From Neoroseomonas soli (GTDB taxonomy: Bacteria > Pseudomonadota > Alphaproteobacteria > Acetobacterales > Acetobacteraceae): a DNA stretch of 64,000 bases. Under the pieces are notes generated by a model. That model worked only from the letters and a program-made list of their open reading frames with translations. It did no database searches and had not been told where the DNA came from. Positions within the stretch are counted from its first letter, which is position 1. The number at the start of each line of letters is the position of its first letter. Shown piece after piece: positions 34,893-42,957 of the stretch. The stretch is from contig NZ_JAAEDM010000016.1 of NCBI RefSeq assembly GCF_018129065.1, forward strand, positions 1 through 64,000. Reading direction: 5' to 3'. Both the position numbers and the translations under genes were made by a program.

Positions 34893-35933
34893 GAGCCAGC
34901 CTTTGCGGCGGAAGTACCAGACGGGGAGGATGGCGCTGCCGATCATCAGTGCGATCGCGAGCGGATAGCCGTACTCCCACTTCAGTTCCGGCATGTTCTC
35001 GTAGTTCATGCCGTAGATGCTCGCGATCAGCGTCGGCGGCATCAGCGCGACCGAGGCCACGGTGAAGGTCTTGATGATCGCGTTCTGCTCGACGTTGATG
35101 ACGCCGAGCACCGCATCGAGCAGGAACTGCGCCTTGCTGTTGAGGAAGTTCGCGTGATCGACGAGGGAGCGCACGTCGCGCACCAGCGTCTTGATCAGCG
35201 GCTGGTTCTCCTTGCGCACGGCGGAGGCCTTCTCGGCGCTCACGAAGGCGAGGATGCGGTTGAGGCCGAGCAGCGTCTCGGAGGTCCGCGTCGTGACCTC
35301 GCCGACCTGGCCGAGGGTGATCAGCGTCTCCTTGAGCTGATCGTCGCGGCGGTTCGCCTTGAGGTTGGTGCGCGCGGCGCGGAAGGTCCGCTGGCTGGCG
35401 CGGTCCATGTCGGCGCCGACACGCTCGAGGATGTCGGCGAGCCGGTCCACGATCTGCTCGAAGAGATGGAGCATCACCGCATCGGCGGAGACGAGCAGCG
35501 ACACCGGCTGGCGCTGCGCGCGCGCCGAGAAGACCGTGAAGGCCTTGGGCGAGGCGTAGCGCACCGTCACCAGCGTGGTGTTGGTCAGCACGAAGGTGAT
35601 GGCGGTCGAGCTGTATTCCCCGCTGTCCACGCCATAGAGGAAGTTCGCGGTCAGGAAGAGCGCGTCGTCCTCGCGATAGAGGCGGGAGGAGCTCTCGATC
35701 TCCTGCATCTCCTCCCGCGTCGGGATCTCGACGCGGAGCGCGGCCTGCACCGCCTTCTCCTCGGCAGGGGTGGGGTTGAGCAGGTCGATCCAGATGGCGC
35801 GGCGCAGCGCCTCGGGCGCGGCGACGGCGGCAGCGGCCTCGCGCGCCTCGTTGGGCAGTGCATCGGTGATGTCGGACATCGCGCCTTCGCGCACGCGACA
35901 GCGGCCGTCTTCGACCGTCCAGGTCGTCAGCAT
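34890..35933 (-). CDS. corA: CorA family magnesium/cobalt transporter
   Basis: A 347-residue CorA: large cytosolic N-terminal domain with long helices (DMDRASQRTFRAARTNLKAN, then SLVDHANFLNSKAQFLLDAV), followed by two C-terminal transmembrane helices. The signature YGMNYENMPE joins them and forms the selectivity filter. It ends with basic WYFRRKGWL. It forms a pentameric Mg2+ (also Co2+/Ni2+) channel in the inner membrane. No Mg-responsive leader was evident in the 83 bases upstream. Its stop is the first codon of repeat C copy 2. Confidence 0.9.
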   Translation of the reverse strand: MLTTWTVEDGRCRVREGAMSDITDALPNEAREAAAAVAAPEALRRAIWIDLLNPTPAEEKAVQAALRVEIPTREEMQEIESSSRLYREDDALFLTANFLYGVDSGEYSSTAITFVLTNTTLVTVRYASPKAFTVFSARAQRQPVSLLVSADAVMLHLFEQIVDRLADILERVGADMDRASQRTFRAARTNLKANRRDDQLKETLITLGQVGEVTTRTSETLLGLNRILAFVSAEKASAVRKENQPLIKTLVRDVRSLVDHANFLNSKAQFLLDAVLGVINVEQNAIIKTFTVASVALMPPTLIASIYGMNYENMPELKWEYGYPLAIALMIGSAILPVWYFRRKGWL

Positions 35934-36016
35934 GGCAGCGGCCTCCTGCTCGTCAGGATTGAAGGGGCGATGGGACTATGTAGCGGCGCCTCGGCGCCGG
36001 CGCCACGGGGGGGTCT

Positions 36017-36715
36017 TCAGGTCGGGGCGGGCAGTCCGAAGCGGCGGGCAATGGCGGCAAAGTCCGGCGCTTCCGGATGGCGGCCGGAAGGCCGGGTGCC
36101 GTCCGCCGCGCGCACCAGCTGGCAGGTGGCGAGGCCCGCCGCCGCGGCGGCATCGAGTTCCTCCGCGACATCCGAGAGGAACAGCACCTCGTCCGGGGGC
36201 AGGTTCAGGCCAGTGGCGATGGTGGCGTAGGACGCCGCCTCCCGCTTGCCGCCGACGCGGGTGTCGAAGAAGCCCGAGAAGAGCGGCACCAGGTCGCCCG
36301 CCGCCGAATGGCCGAAGAGCAACTTCTGCGCCTCGACCGAACCGGAGGAATAGACCGCCAGCCGCAGCCCCGCCTTCGCCCAGGCCCGCAGGCAGGGCGC
36401 CACGTCGGGCCAGAGATGGCCCTTGATCCGCCCGTCCTCGTAGCCCGCGCGCCAGATCAGCCCCTGCAGGGTCTTCAGCGGCGTGACCTTGGCGTCCTCC
36501 GCCATCCAGCGGCGCAGCGCGGCGCGCGGGTCCTCGCCCGGTGCCGCGGCGGCGACATCGGCGAGGATGGAAGCGACCTCGGGCGCCGTTCCGCGGGCGT
36601 CGAGGAAGGCATCCAGCTCGGCCGCCGCGAAGGGGAACAGCGTCTCCTTCACGAAGGCGATGGCGCTGGTCGTGCCCTCGATGTCGGTCAGGATGCAGGC
36701 GGGCGGGGCGGCCAA
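36017..36715 (-). CDS. mtnC: Acireductone synthase (enolase-phosphatase)
   Basis: A 232-residue HAD-superfamily enzyme. Motif I is LTDIEGTTSAIAFVKETLFP with the nucleophilic Asp10 and the DxE variant typical of MtnC. Motif II is LAVYSSGSVEAQKLLF, motif III Lys in GGKREAASY, motif IV LFLSDVAEELDAA. It enolises and dephosphorylates 2,3-diketo-5-methylthiopentyl-1-phosphate in the methionine salvage pathway. It is the third gene of mtnB-mtnD-mtnC, 7 bases behind mtnD. The other mtn genes are not in the window. Confidence 0.93.
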   Translation of the reverse strand: MAAPPACILTDIEGTTSAIAFVKETLFPFAAAELDAFLDARGTAPEVASILADVAAAAPGEDPRAALRRWMAEDAKVTPLKTLQGLIWRAGYEDGRIKGHLWPDVAPCLRAWAKAGLRLAVYSSGSVEAQKLLFGHSAAGDLVPLFSGFFDTRVGGKREAASYATIATGLNLPPDEVLFLSDVAEELDAAAAAGLATCQLVRAADGTRPSGRHPEAPDFAAIARRFGLPAPT

Positions 36716-36722
36716 GGACGCG

Positions 36723-37262
36723 TCAGCCCACGGAGACGGGGATGCGGGCGGCGATGTCGCTGCCCGTGTAGTGCGGCGTCCAGCCCGTGGTGTCGGTGAA
36801 GACGCGCAGCGCGGTGACGTGCGGCTCGGCGCCCGCGTCGAACCAGTGCTTCGTATTGGCCGGCACGGAGATCAGGTCGCCGCGCGTGCAGTGCGCGTCG
36901 TAGATCTTCCCTTCCACATGCATGACGAAATTGCCCGCGCCTTCGTGGAAGAAGCGGATCTCGTCCTCGGTGTGGATGTGCTCGGAGAGGAACTTCGCGC
37001 GGATCGCGTCCTTCTGCGGATGGTCCGCGGTCAGGCGGATGACGTCGGCCGTACCGGCCTTCGTCTCCTTCAGGAAGGCATCGAGATGCGGACGGTAGGC
37101 TTCCAGCACCGCGTCGGCCTCCGCGCCCGCAGGCAACTCGGCGACCGGCCAGCGCTCGAAGCGCACGCCGATGGGCGCCAGCGCCTCGGCGATCCTCGCC
37201 GGGTCGTCGGTCTTCAGGGTTTCGGCGCCGGTGGCGGCGTCGCGGATGGTGAGAAGGCTCAT
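36723..37262 (-). CDS. mtnD: Acireductone dioxygenase
   Basis: A 179-residue cupin enzyme with metal ligands in SEHIHTEDEIRFF (two His and a Glu) and a further His in ANTKHWFDAG. It cleaves acireductone with O2: with Fe2+ to the methionine precursor KMTB and formate, with Ni2+ to an off-pathway product with CO. ATG 37262 overlaps the end of mtnB by 4 bases. Part of the mtnBDC operon. Confidence 0.93.
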   Translation of the reverse strand: MSLLTIRDAATGAETLKTDDPARIAEALAPIGVRFERWPVAELPAGAEADAVLEAYRPHLDAFLKETKAGTADVIRLTADHPQKDAIRAKFLSEHIHTEDEIRFFHEGAGNFVMHVEGKIYDAHCTRGDLISVPANTKHWFDAGAEPHVTALRVFTDTTGWTPHYTGSDIAARIPVSVG

Positions 37263-37870
37263 CGGGCGTTCCTCCCTTCCTCGAGGTGGCAGAGCAGCAT
37301 GAATTCGAGGGCTTCGAGCCGCGCCACGGCGTGGCCCATGTCCTTGCCCCAGACATAGACCCCGTGCCCGCGGATCAGGTAGCCCGGAGGGGCATCCGGC
37401 GTGCGGTCCCACAACGCGTCGAGCATCCGTTGCAGGCGCGGGATGTCCTGGTCGTTGTCCAGCACCGGGACGGCGGTTTCGGTCTCGTGGGTCGGCCCGC
37501 CGGGGAAGGCCTTGAGCAGTTCGTAGCCGGAGAGGCGGATCTCATCACCCGCACGGCGGGACAGCACCGTGTTGGCCACGGAATGCCCGTGCACCACCGC
37601 CCCGGCGTCAGGGAAGCGGCGGTAGATGCCGCAATGGAGCAGCGTCTCGTAGGATGGCCGCGCGCCGGGTTCGAGGGAGGCGCCATCCCCATCCACGCGC
37701 ATCACCTCGGCCGGGGTGAGCTGCCCCTTGTGGCAGCCCGAGCGGGTGATGGCGATGCGGCCAGAGCTCTCGCGGACCGAGATATTGCCCGCGGTCGCCG
37801 GCACCCAGCCCATCGCATCCATGCGCTGCCCGGCCGCGACGATGGCCGCGGCGGCGTCGTCGAATTTCAT
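37259..37870 (-). CDS. mtnB: Methylthioribulose-1-phosphate dehydratase
   Basis: A 203-residue class II aldolase/adducin-family enzyme. The zinc site shows in VVHGHSVANTV and RGHGVYVWGKD; the opening MGWVPATAGNISVR and ITRSGCHKG are typical of MtnB. It dehydrates methylthioribulose-1-phosphate to the diketone used by MtnC. It is the first gene of the operon; upstream is a gap of 84 bases to tatA on the same strand. Confidence 0.93.
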   Translation of the reverse strand: MKFDDAAAAIVAAGQRMDAMGWVPATAGNISVRESSGRIAITRSGCHKGQLTPAEVMRVDGDGASLEPGARPSYETLLHCGIYRRFPDAGAVVHGHSVANTVLSRRAGDEIRLSGYELLKAFPGGPTHETETAVPVLDNDQDIPRLQRMLDALWDRTPDAPPGYLIRGHGVYVWGKDMGHAVARLEALEFMLLCHLEEGRNAR

Positions 37871-37954
37871 CTCGCTGCAATTCCTGGAAACCGAGAAGCC
37901 CCGCCGCGCCCTATGGGCACGACGGGGCCATCCTCGGAAGGCCGGAAGGCGGCG

Positions 37955-38221
37955 TCAGGCCGCGGGGCGGCTGCTGCCCTGCTGCGGCTGCGCCTGGGTG
38001 GCGCTGGCCTGGCCCTGCTGCGGCCCGGCGATGTTGCCGGCCGGCGGGGTGGTGGCCTGCGCCTCCATGGAGGCGTCCTTCTCGTCTTCCTTGATGTTCG
38101 CCTTGAAGGACTTGATGCCCTTGGCCAGGTCGCCCATCAGCCCGCTGATCTTGCCGCTGCCGAACAGCAGCAGAATGACGAGCAGCACGACCAGCCAGTG
38201 CCAGATGCTGAACGAACCCAT
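37955..38221 (-). CDS. tatA: Twin-arginine translocase subunit TatA/TatE
   Basis: An 88-residue TatA-type protein: a short periplasmic start, one transmembrane helix ([16 protein letters not shown]), the hinge GSGKI, then an amphipathic helix [19 protein letters not shown] and a flexible Gln/Ala/Pro-rich tail. It forms the pore for folded Tat substrates; no tatB or tatC is adjacent, so this is a stand-alone copy, as in many Acetobacteraceae. Confidence 0.9.
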   Translation of the reverse strand: MGSFSIWHWLVVLLVILLLFGSGKISGLMGDLAKGIKSFKANIKEDEKDASMEAQATTPPAGNIAGPQQGQASATQAQPQQGSSRPAA

Positions 38222-38519
38222 GGCGACGCCTCGATCCCGTTGTGGCCGCCCCCCGGAGCGGCCAAGGCCGTATGAACGGGGCGCAACCTAGTGTCCCGGC
38301 GGCGCCCGTGCAAATCCACATGGGACATCCGGGGCCGCACCGCAACGGGTCTTGACGCCTTCGGGTCCGGAAACCATTTCCCGCAACGATCCGGGCCCCT
38401 CTGGCGGCCGCCCGTCCATGCATGGCGAGGCGTCCGTGATGTCGGATCGCGTGGAAATCGCGCGATCCGGGCCCTCTTTGGCCGATGTCGGGTCGCGCCA
38501 GAGAGGAGTTGTTTGGGGA
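38222..38519. other. Intergenic region upstream of TerC gene
   Basis: About 300 bases between the divergent tatA and TerC genes. It holds a near-direct repeat, CGATCCGGGCCCCTCTGGC at 38387 and CGATCCGGGCCCTCTTTGGCC at 38463, and a possible -35 element TTGACG at 38352. I looked for the manganese (yybP-ykoY) riboswitch often found before terC genes and saw no convincing match. Confidence 0.5.
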
Positions 38520-39524
38520 ATGGAATTCTTTTCGGCTGAATGGCTCGGCAAGCCCCTCTGGATGTGGAAGGGCTTCCTGGCGGTCGTGCTGGTATTGCTC
38601 GCCTTCGACCTCGGCGTGCTGAACCGGCGCGACAAGGAGATGGGGATCGCCCAGAGCCTCTGGCTCTCGGCCTTCTACATCGGCTTCGCCTCGCTCTACG
38701 GCGCCGGCATCTGGTGGGCCTACGAGAGCGGCGAACTGACCACCACCGACGGCAGCCATGCCGGCGTCGCCTACTTCACCGGATTCTTCATCGAGAAGGC
38801 GCTGTCGATCGACAACGTCTTCGTCATCAGCCTGATCTTCGGCTACTTCGCCATTCCGCGGATGTACCAGTACCGCGCTCTGGTCTGGGGCATCGTCGGC
38901 GTGATCGTGCTGCGCGGCATCATGATCGCGGCGGGCGCGGCGCTGGTGCAGCAATATGCCTGGGTGCTCTACCTGTTCGGCGCCTTCCTGATCGCCACCG
39001 GCATCAAGATGCTGGTCGTACCGGAAGGGGAGCAGGACATCTCGCGGAATCCGGTGGTGAAGTTCATGCGCCGGCGCATGCGGGTATCGGACACGCTGCA
39101 CGGCCAGAAATTCTTCGTGAAGGAGGCCGATGCGAAGACGGGGAAGATGGTGCGCGTCGCCACGCCGCTGTTCCTGGCGCTGGTGGTGATCAACATCGCG
39201 GACCTGATCTTCGCCGTGGACAGCGTGCCGGCGATCTTCGCCATCACGACCGACACCTTCATCGTCTACACGGCGAACATCATGGCCATCCTCGGCCTGC
39301 GCGCGCTGTACTTCGCGCTGGCGGCGATGGTGCACCGCTTCCACTACCTCAAATACGCGCTGGCGCTCGTGCTGGTGTTCATCGGCGGCAAGATCTTCTG
39401 GAACCAGATCGTGGGGAAGGTCGATCCGGCCATCTCGCTCGGCGTGACGCTGGCATTGATCACGGGCGGCGTCCTGTGGTCGCTGTGGAAGACCAGGAAG
39501 GACACGCCGATCGCGGCGCAGTGA
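38520..39524 (+). CDS. TerC family integral membrane protein
   Basis: A 334-residue membrane protein with eight to nine hydrophobic helices and the TerC signatures FFIEKALSIDNVFVISLIF and INIADLIFAVDSVPAIFAIT, whose acidic residues lie in the membrane. Related proteins (Alx, MeeY/MeeF) export manganese and serve metalation of exported proteins. The ATG at 38520 gives the usual MEFFSAEWLG start. The Shine-Dalgarno GAGGAG is about 11 bases away, so the start is not beyond doubt. A 10-bp hairpin shared with the converging Bug gene follows. Confidence 0.85.
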   Translation: MEFFSAEWLGKPLWMWKGFLAVVLVLLAFDLGVLNRRDKEMGIAQSLWLSAFYIGFASLYGAGIWWAYESGELTTTDGSHAGVAYFTGFFIEKALSIDNVFVISLIFGYFAIPRMYQYRALVWGIVGVIVLRGIMIAAGAALVQQYAWVLYLFGAFLIATGIKMLVVPEGEQDISRNPVVKFMRRRMRVSDTLHGQKFFVKEADAKTGKMVRVATPLFLALVVINIADLIFAVDSVPAIFAITTDTFIVYTANIMAILGLRALYFALAAMVHRFHYLKYALALVLVFIGGKIFWNQIVGKVDPAISLGVTLALITGGVLWSLWKTRKDTPIAAQ

Positions 39525-39530
39525 CGGGGC

Positions 39531-39555
39531 GGGAGGGGCGGAGCGCGCCCCTCCC
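39531..39555. terminator. Hairpin between converging genes
   Basis: A perfect 10-bp stem GGGAGGGGCG/CGCCCCTCCC with a GAGCG loop between the stops of the TerC (39524) and Bug (39559) genes. It could serve both strands. Confidence 0.6.
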
Positions 39556-39558
39556 CCC

Positions 39559-40539
39559 TCAATCCTCCGGACGGATGTTGAGGCGGCGGATCATGCCGCC
39601 CCAGCGTTCGGTTTCCTGCGCCAGGAAGGCGGCGGCCTCGGCCGGGGTCGTCGCCATCACCTCGAACCCGGCGCCTTCCAGTCTCTGGCGGGCGGCGGGT
39701 TCGCGCAGCCCGCGCTGCACCTCGGCCGCGAGGCGCGCGACGCGCTCCGCCGGCGTCGAGGCCGGCACCACCATGATCTGCCAGCCATAGGATTCGGCAT
39801 TCGGCAGGCCCTGTTCCGCCAGGGTCGGCACCTGCGGCGTCGGCGCGAAGCGGTCGGCCGAAGTCACGGCGATGGCGCGGATCTGCCCGGCCTGCACCTG
39901 CGGCAGCACCGCCGCCGTCGTCACCATCATCGCCTGGATGCGACCGGCGACCAGGTCCAGCGTCGCGGCCGGGAAGCCACGATAGGCGACGTGCAGCATC
40001 TCCAGCCCGCCGCCCGACCGGGCGAGCAGGTCGAGCATGCCGAGATGCCCGCCCGAGCCCGACCCCACCGACCCGAAGGCCAGCTTGCCCGGATTGGCGC
40101 GCACCTCGGCCAGGAACCCTGCCAGGTCCGTGATCGGAAGATCCTTGTTCACCACCAGGAACTGCGGCCCGCGGACAAGCAACGAGACCGCAATCAGGTC
40201 CTTGACCGGGTCATAGGGGAGGTTGGGATACAGGGCGGGCGCCGTCGACAGCGGGCCATTGATCGAAAGGCCGATGACATGGCCATCGGTCGCCTTGGCG
40301 ATGAAGTCGGTGCCGATGTTCCCGCCCGCGCCCGCCCGGTTGTCCACCACCACCGGCTGGCCGAGCACCTTGCCGAGATGTTCCGCCACCACCCGCCCGG
40401 TCAGGTCAGGGCTGGAGCCACCCGGGAAGGGCACCACGAAGCGCACAGGCCGGTCGGGCCACGCGGCCTGGGCGCGCGCCGGGCCCGCGGCGAGGGCAAG
40501 GACGGGCAGCGCGGCGAGGCCGCGGCGTGTGAGGGTCAT
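39559..40539 (-). CDS. Tripartite tricarboxylate transporter (Bug) substrate-binding protein
   Basis: A 326-residue Bug/TctC protein with signal peptide MTLTRRGLAALPVLALAAGP (cleavage near ARAQA), then RFVVPFPGGSSPDLTGRVVA, VVVDNRAGAGGNIGTDFIA, FGSVGSGSGGHLGMLDLL and the ending ERWGGMIRRLNIRPED. GGAGGAAGCG precedes the start. No membrane subunits nearby; ligand unknown. Confidence 0.85.
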   Translation of the reverse strand: MTLTRRGLAALPVLALAAGPARAQAAWPDRPVRFVVPFPGGSSPDLTGRVVAEHLGKVLGQPVVVDNRAGAGGNIGTDFIAKATDGHVIGLSINGPLSTAPALYPNLPYDPVKDLIAVSLLVRGPQFLVVNKDLPITDLAGFLAEVRANPGKLAFGSVGSGSGGHLGMLDLLARSGGGLEMLHVAYRGFPAATLDLVAGRIQAMMVTTAAVLPQVQAGQIRAIAVTSADRFAPTPQVPTLAEQGLPNAESYGWQIMVVPASTPAERVARLAAEVQRGLREPAARQRLEGAGFEVMATTPAEAAAFLAQETERWGGMIRRLNIRPED

Positions 40540-40726
40540 GGCGCTTCCTCCGGCAGGGCGATCGGGCGCTCCGGACCGGCCGGCGACTCCCCCGCATCGG
40601 CCGAGTATCCAGCATGGGCGGCCGGCTGCCGCAAGTTCCCGGCCCGGCGCCGCGCCGAACTTCCTTCACCATTCCGCATGGATGTGCGATGCAACCTGGA
40701 CGGGTTCCCCGACAGGAGCGCACCCC

Positions 40727-41389
40727 ATGATCGCGTTGCTGCGCGCCGGCCTTCTGTGCGGCGCGATGCTCGTCCTGCCTGGTTGCGCGACCGTGGCGCT
40801 GAATGCCGCGCTCCGTGCCGCGAACCCCCAGCCCGCCTGGAACGGAGAGGTCGCGGTGGCGAGCGATCCGCCCGGTGCCCGCTGCACGGTGAACCGCGGC
40901 GACCGCGTCATGGCGGAGGTGCTGGCCACGCCCGGCACCGTGCAGCTCTCGCGATCCCACATCACGCTCGAGGTGCGCTGCGTGGCGGAAGGCCACCTGG
41001 AAGGGATCGACCTGCTTCGCCCGCAGGACGACCCGGCGGTGTTCCGCATGGCCCCGAACGGGATCATCGGCGCGACGGCGACGGTGTTCAGCCTCGCCTC
41101 GGCGCGCACCATGCGATACCCGGCGGAGGTGACGGTGGCGCTGCCGCCCGCGCTCTTTCCTTCGGAAGCGGCGCGCGAACTCTGGTTCTCCGGGCGGCGG
41201 GACGCCATCATCGCCCGTCGCGCCGCCGCGCTCGCCCTCGCCGAGGACCGCTGCCGCGCCAATGCCGAGACCACCACCTGCGACCCCGCCTTGATGGTCA
41301 TGCAGCGCGAGCAGGCCGACGAGCTCGACCGCCTCGAACGGCAGCGCGCCCAGGCGGGCGTCGCGGCTCAGGTCGCCGCGGTGGAGTGA
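40727..41389 (+). CDS. Putative lipoprotein with PEGA-like domain
   Basis: A 220-residue protein with lipoprotein signal (lipobox LPGC, Cys about residue 20). A beta-domain around 37-85 resembles PEGA repeats (VAVASDPPGARCTVNRGD, VQLSRSHITLEVRC). A helical C-terminus follows, with Cys pair RCRANAETTTCDP and a coiled-coil-like ending MQREQADELDRLERQRAQ. Start at ATG 40727 with AGGAGCG ahead. Likely an envelope lipoprotein; exact role unknown. Confidence 0.7.
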   Translation: MIALLRAGLLCGAMLVLPGCATVALNAALRAANPQPAWNGEVAVASDPPGARCTVNRGDRVMAEVLATPGTVQLSRSHITLEVRCVAEGHLEGIDLLRPQDDPAVFRMAPNGIIGATATVFSLASARTMRYPAEVTVALPPALFPSEAARELWFSGRRDAIIARRAAALALAEDRCRANAETTTCDPALMVMQREQADELDRLERQRAQAGVAAQVAAVE

Positions 41390-41402
41390 GCGGGCGGGGC
41401 GC

Positions 41403-41912
41403 CTACCGTGCCTCTGCCACCAGCGTGCCGCCGTGGATGAAGCCGAAGGTCGGATAGGTGCTCTGGCCGAGGTCGTTCACCGGCGGATACCAGACACGGA
41501 CCAGGGACCAGTCGTTGTTGGGCGAGACGTCCACCACCGGCTGGTCGCGCGCGATGCGGCCGCGGTTGCGCCCGCTCGCCCAGTTGGCGTGGTCGACCCG
41601 GATCTCCCGCGAGGAGACCACCCGCGTCACCACGGAAAGATGCCCTGTCCGATTTCGGTAGGTGCGCATGAAGACCAGCACGGAGCCGGCCCGCGGCCGG
41701 CGGGAACGGTCGTAGCGGCTCGTCGAGGCGGCGGCCTCCCACCACTCCCAGGCGTCCCCTTGCAGGTCGATGCCCGAGCGTGCCCGCGCATAGGGCACGC
41801 AGGAGATGTCGCCCCCCGCATATCCCGGCACGCCGGTCCGCGGCCTGGCGCCGCCCGAACTGCCGCAAGCCGCAAGGCTTAGCGCGGCCAGCATCGCGAT
41901 CATGCGAAGCAT
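41403..41912 (-). CDS. CHAP-domain lipoprotein (putative amidase/peptidase)
   Basis: A 169-residue protein: lipoprotein signal with lipobox LAAC (Cys about 16), then a CHAP domain. The catalytic Cys fits SCVPYARARSG and the His fits GHLSVVTRV, with AGSVLVFMRT and VDHANWASG between and after. CHAP enzymes cleave peptidoglycan cross-links or gamma-glutamyl amides, so this is probably a cell-wall hydrolase on the outer membrane. It converges with the PEGA-like lipoprotein gene (13 bases). Confidence 0.8.
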   Translation of the reverse strand: MLRMIAMLAALSLAACGSSGGARPRTGVPGYAGGDISCVPYARARSGIDLQGDAWEWWEAAASTSRYDRSRRPRAGSVLVFMRTYRNRTGHLSVVTRVVSSREIRVDHANWASGRNRGRIARDQPVVDVSPNNDWSLVRVWYPPVNDLGQSTYPTFGFIHGGTLVAEAR

Positions 41913-42247
41913 GACCCCGAACCCCCTGATTCCCCTGGATTCAATCTAGCCGAACTCGGAGCGAAAGGGGAATGGCTACCGAGGATGGGGAATTGCCTCG
42001 CCGCGAACTCGTTCATCCTGCGCGGACCATGCCTGCGGGTCCGTCCTCGCGCCGCTTCCGTGGCGTCGACCCATGGCAGCCGCCGAGACCCTGTATTTTC
42101 GCGAGTATCTTCCCCCGGTCAGGGCATCCCGCCCGGCCGGCGGCCGCCCGGATTCCGCCCGTGGGGATCGACGGCGTTCCACACCCGCAGCGATTGCGGG
42201 TCTAGGCTCGCCCGTGCCGGAAGACGGCAGAACCGAGGGAGGGAAGG
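41913..42247. other. Divergent intergenic region
   Basis: About 335 bases between the CHAP gene and the dodecin gene, which diverge. The section 41940-42110 is less GC-rich than its surroundings and probably holds both promoters. No clear operator, repeat or gene was recognised. Confidence 0.4.
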
Positions 42248-42460
42248 ATGCAGGACGAGCCCGTCTATCGCAGGACTGACCTGGTCGGCAGTTCCAAGAA
42301 ATCGGTCAGCGACGCGATCGAAACGGCGATCGCCCGCGCCGCGAAGACGCTTCGCCACATCGAGTGGTTCGAGGTCGGCGAGATCCGCGGCCGCGTGCAG
42401 GACGGAAAGGTCGCCCAGTACCAGGTGAGCATCAAGGTAGGCTTCCGCGTCGAGGAATAG
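42248..42460 (+). CDS. Dodecin family flavin-binding protein
   Basis: A 70-residue dodecin: VYRRTDLVGSSKKSVSDAIE, then TLRHIEWFEVGEIRGRVQDG, and YQVSIKVGFRVEE. The Trp in IEWFEV stacks on flavin in this family. Dodecins form 12-mers that store or buffer riboflavin/FMN. GAGGGAGGGAAGG precedes the start. A strong hairpin follows, shared with the converging DUF35 gene. Confidence 0.92.
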   Translation: MQDEPVYRRTDLVGSSKKSVSDAIETAIARAAKTLRHIEWFEVGEIRGRVQDGKVAQYQVSIKVGFRVEE

Positions 42461-42522
42461 GATTGCCTGCGCCACGACGCGGATGCACCGGGGCCCGGCG
42501 AGGACCCGGAACAGCCTGGAAA

Positions 42523-42546
42523 CGGGGGGAAGGTCCCTTCCCCCCG
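42523..42546. terminator. Hairpin between dodecin and DUF35 genes
   Basis: An 11-bp stem CGGGGGGAAGG/CCTTCCCCCCG with a minimal TC loop, between the converging stops at 42460 and 42554. Confidence 0.6.
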
Positions 42547-42553
42547 AATTCCT

Positions 42554-42952
42554 TCAGGCCGGCGTGAACATCGGCACCGGGGCGCCGCCTTCCTCGGTCG
42601 GCTTGAACACGACCTTCACCTTCTGGCCGATCTTCAGCGCATCGAGGTCGCAGTCCACGATGTTGGTGAAGACGCGCGGGCCCTCGTCGAGTTCGACATA
42701 GGCCGGGGCATGCGGCTCCTTCGAGCGCATGACGGTGAAGGAGTAGATCGTCCCGGTGCCCTTCGCCTCGACCAGCTCGACATTGTTCGAGAGGGTGTAG
42801 GGCGAGCAGCCGCGCGGATACCAGAAGTGCTTGCCGGTATCCTTGCACAGGCCGATCAGGAACTTGCCCGCGCGGGCAGCGTCCCAGAACGGCTTCGTGG
42901 TGGGGTCTTCCTTCGGCGCCGGGATGGCGCGATTGGCGGACATCGTCGCCAT
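42554..42952 (-). CDS. OB-fold (DUF35) acyl-CoA-associated protein
   Basis: A 132-residue DUF35-type protein: an N-terminal helix, a rubredoxin-like section, and an OB fold (GTIYSFTVMRS, IVDCDLDALKIGQKVKVVF). The zinc ribbon normally has four Cys; here only two are seen (GLCKDTGK, RGCSPY), so zinc binding may be lost. Such proteins act with SCP2-type thiolases or as CoA-binding partners. It starts 5 bases behind the thiolase gene on the same strand, and the pair probably forms a complex. Confidence 0.82.
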   Translation of the reverse strand: MATMSANRAIPAPKEDPTTKPFWDAARAGKFLIGLCKDTGKHFWYPRGCSPYTLSNNVELVEAKGTGTIYSFTVMRSKEPHAPAYVELDEGPRVFTNIVDCDLDALKIGQKVKVVFKPTEEGGAPVPMFTPA

Positions 42953-42957
42953 GATGA

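Noticed and set aside
34747-34980. 78-residue N-terminal extension of the acetamidase gene
   Set aside because: It is a translation of repeat family C and the end of corA, and the ATG at 34746 gives the family N-terminus.
36723-37412. 230-residue version of acireductone dioxygenase
   Set aside because: The extra N-terminus is the mtnB coding sequence read in another frame; the family starts at MSLLTIRD.
38222-38519. Manganese (yybP-ykoY) riboswitch before the TerC gene
   Set aside because: I looked for the conserved loop sequences and found no convincing pair; an Infernal search with the Rfam model would decide.
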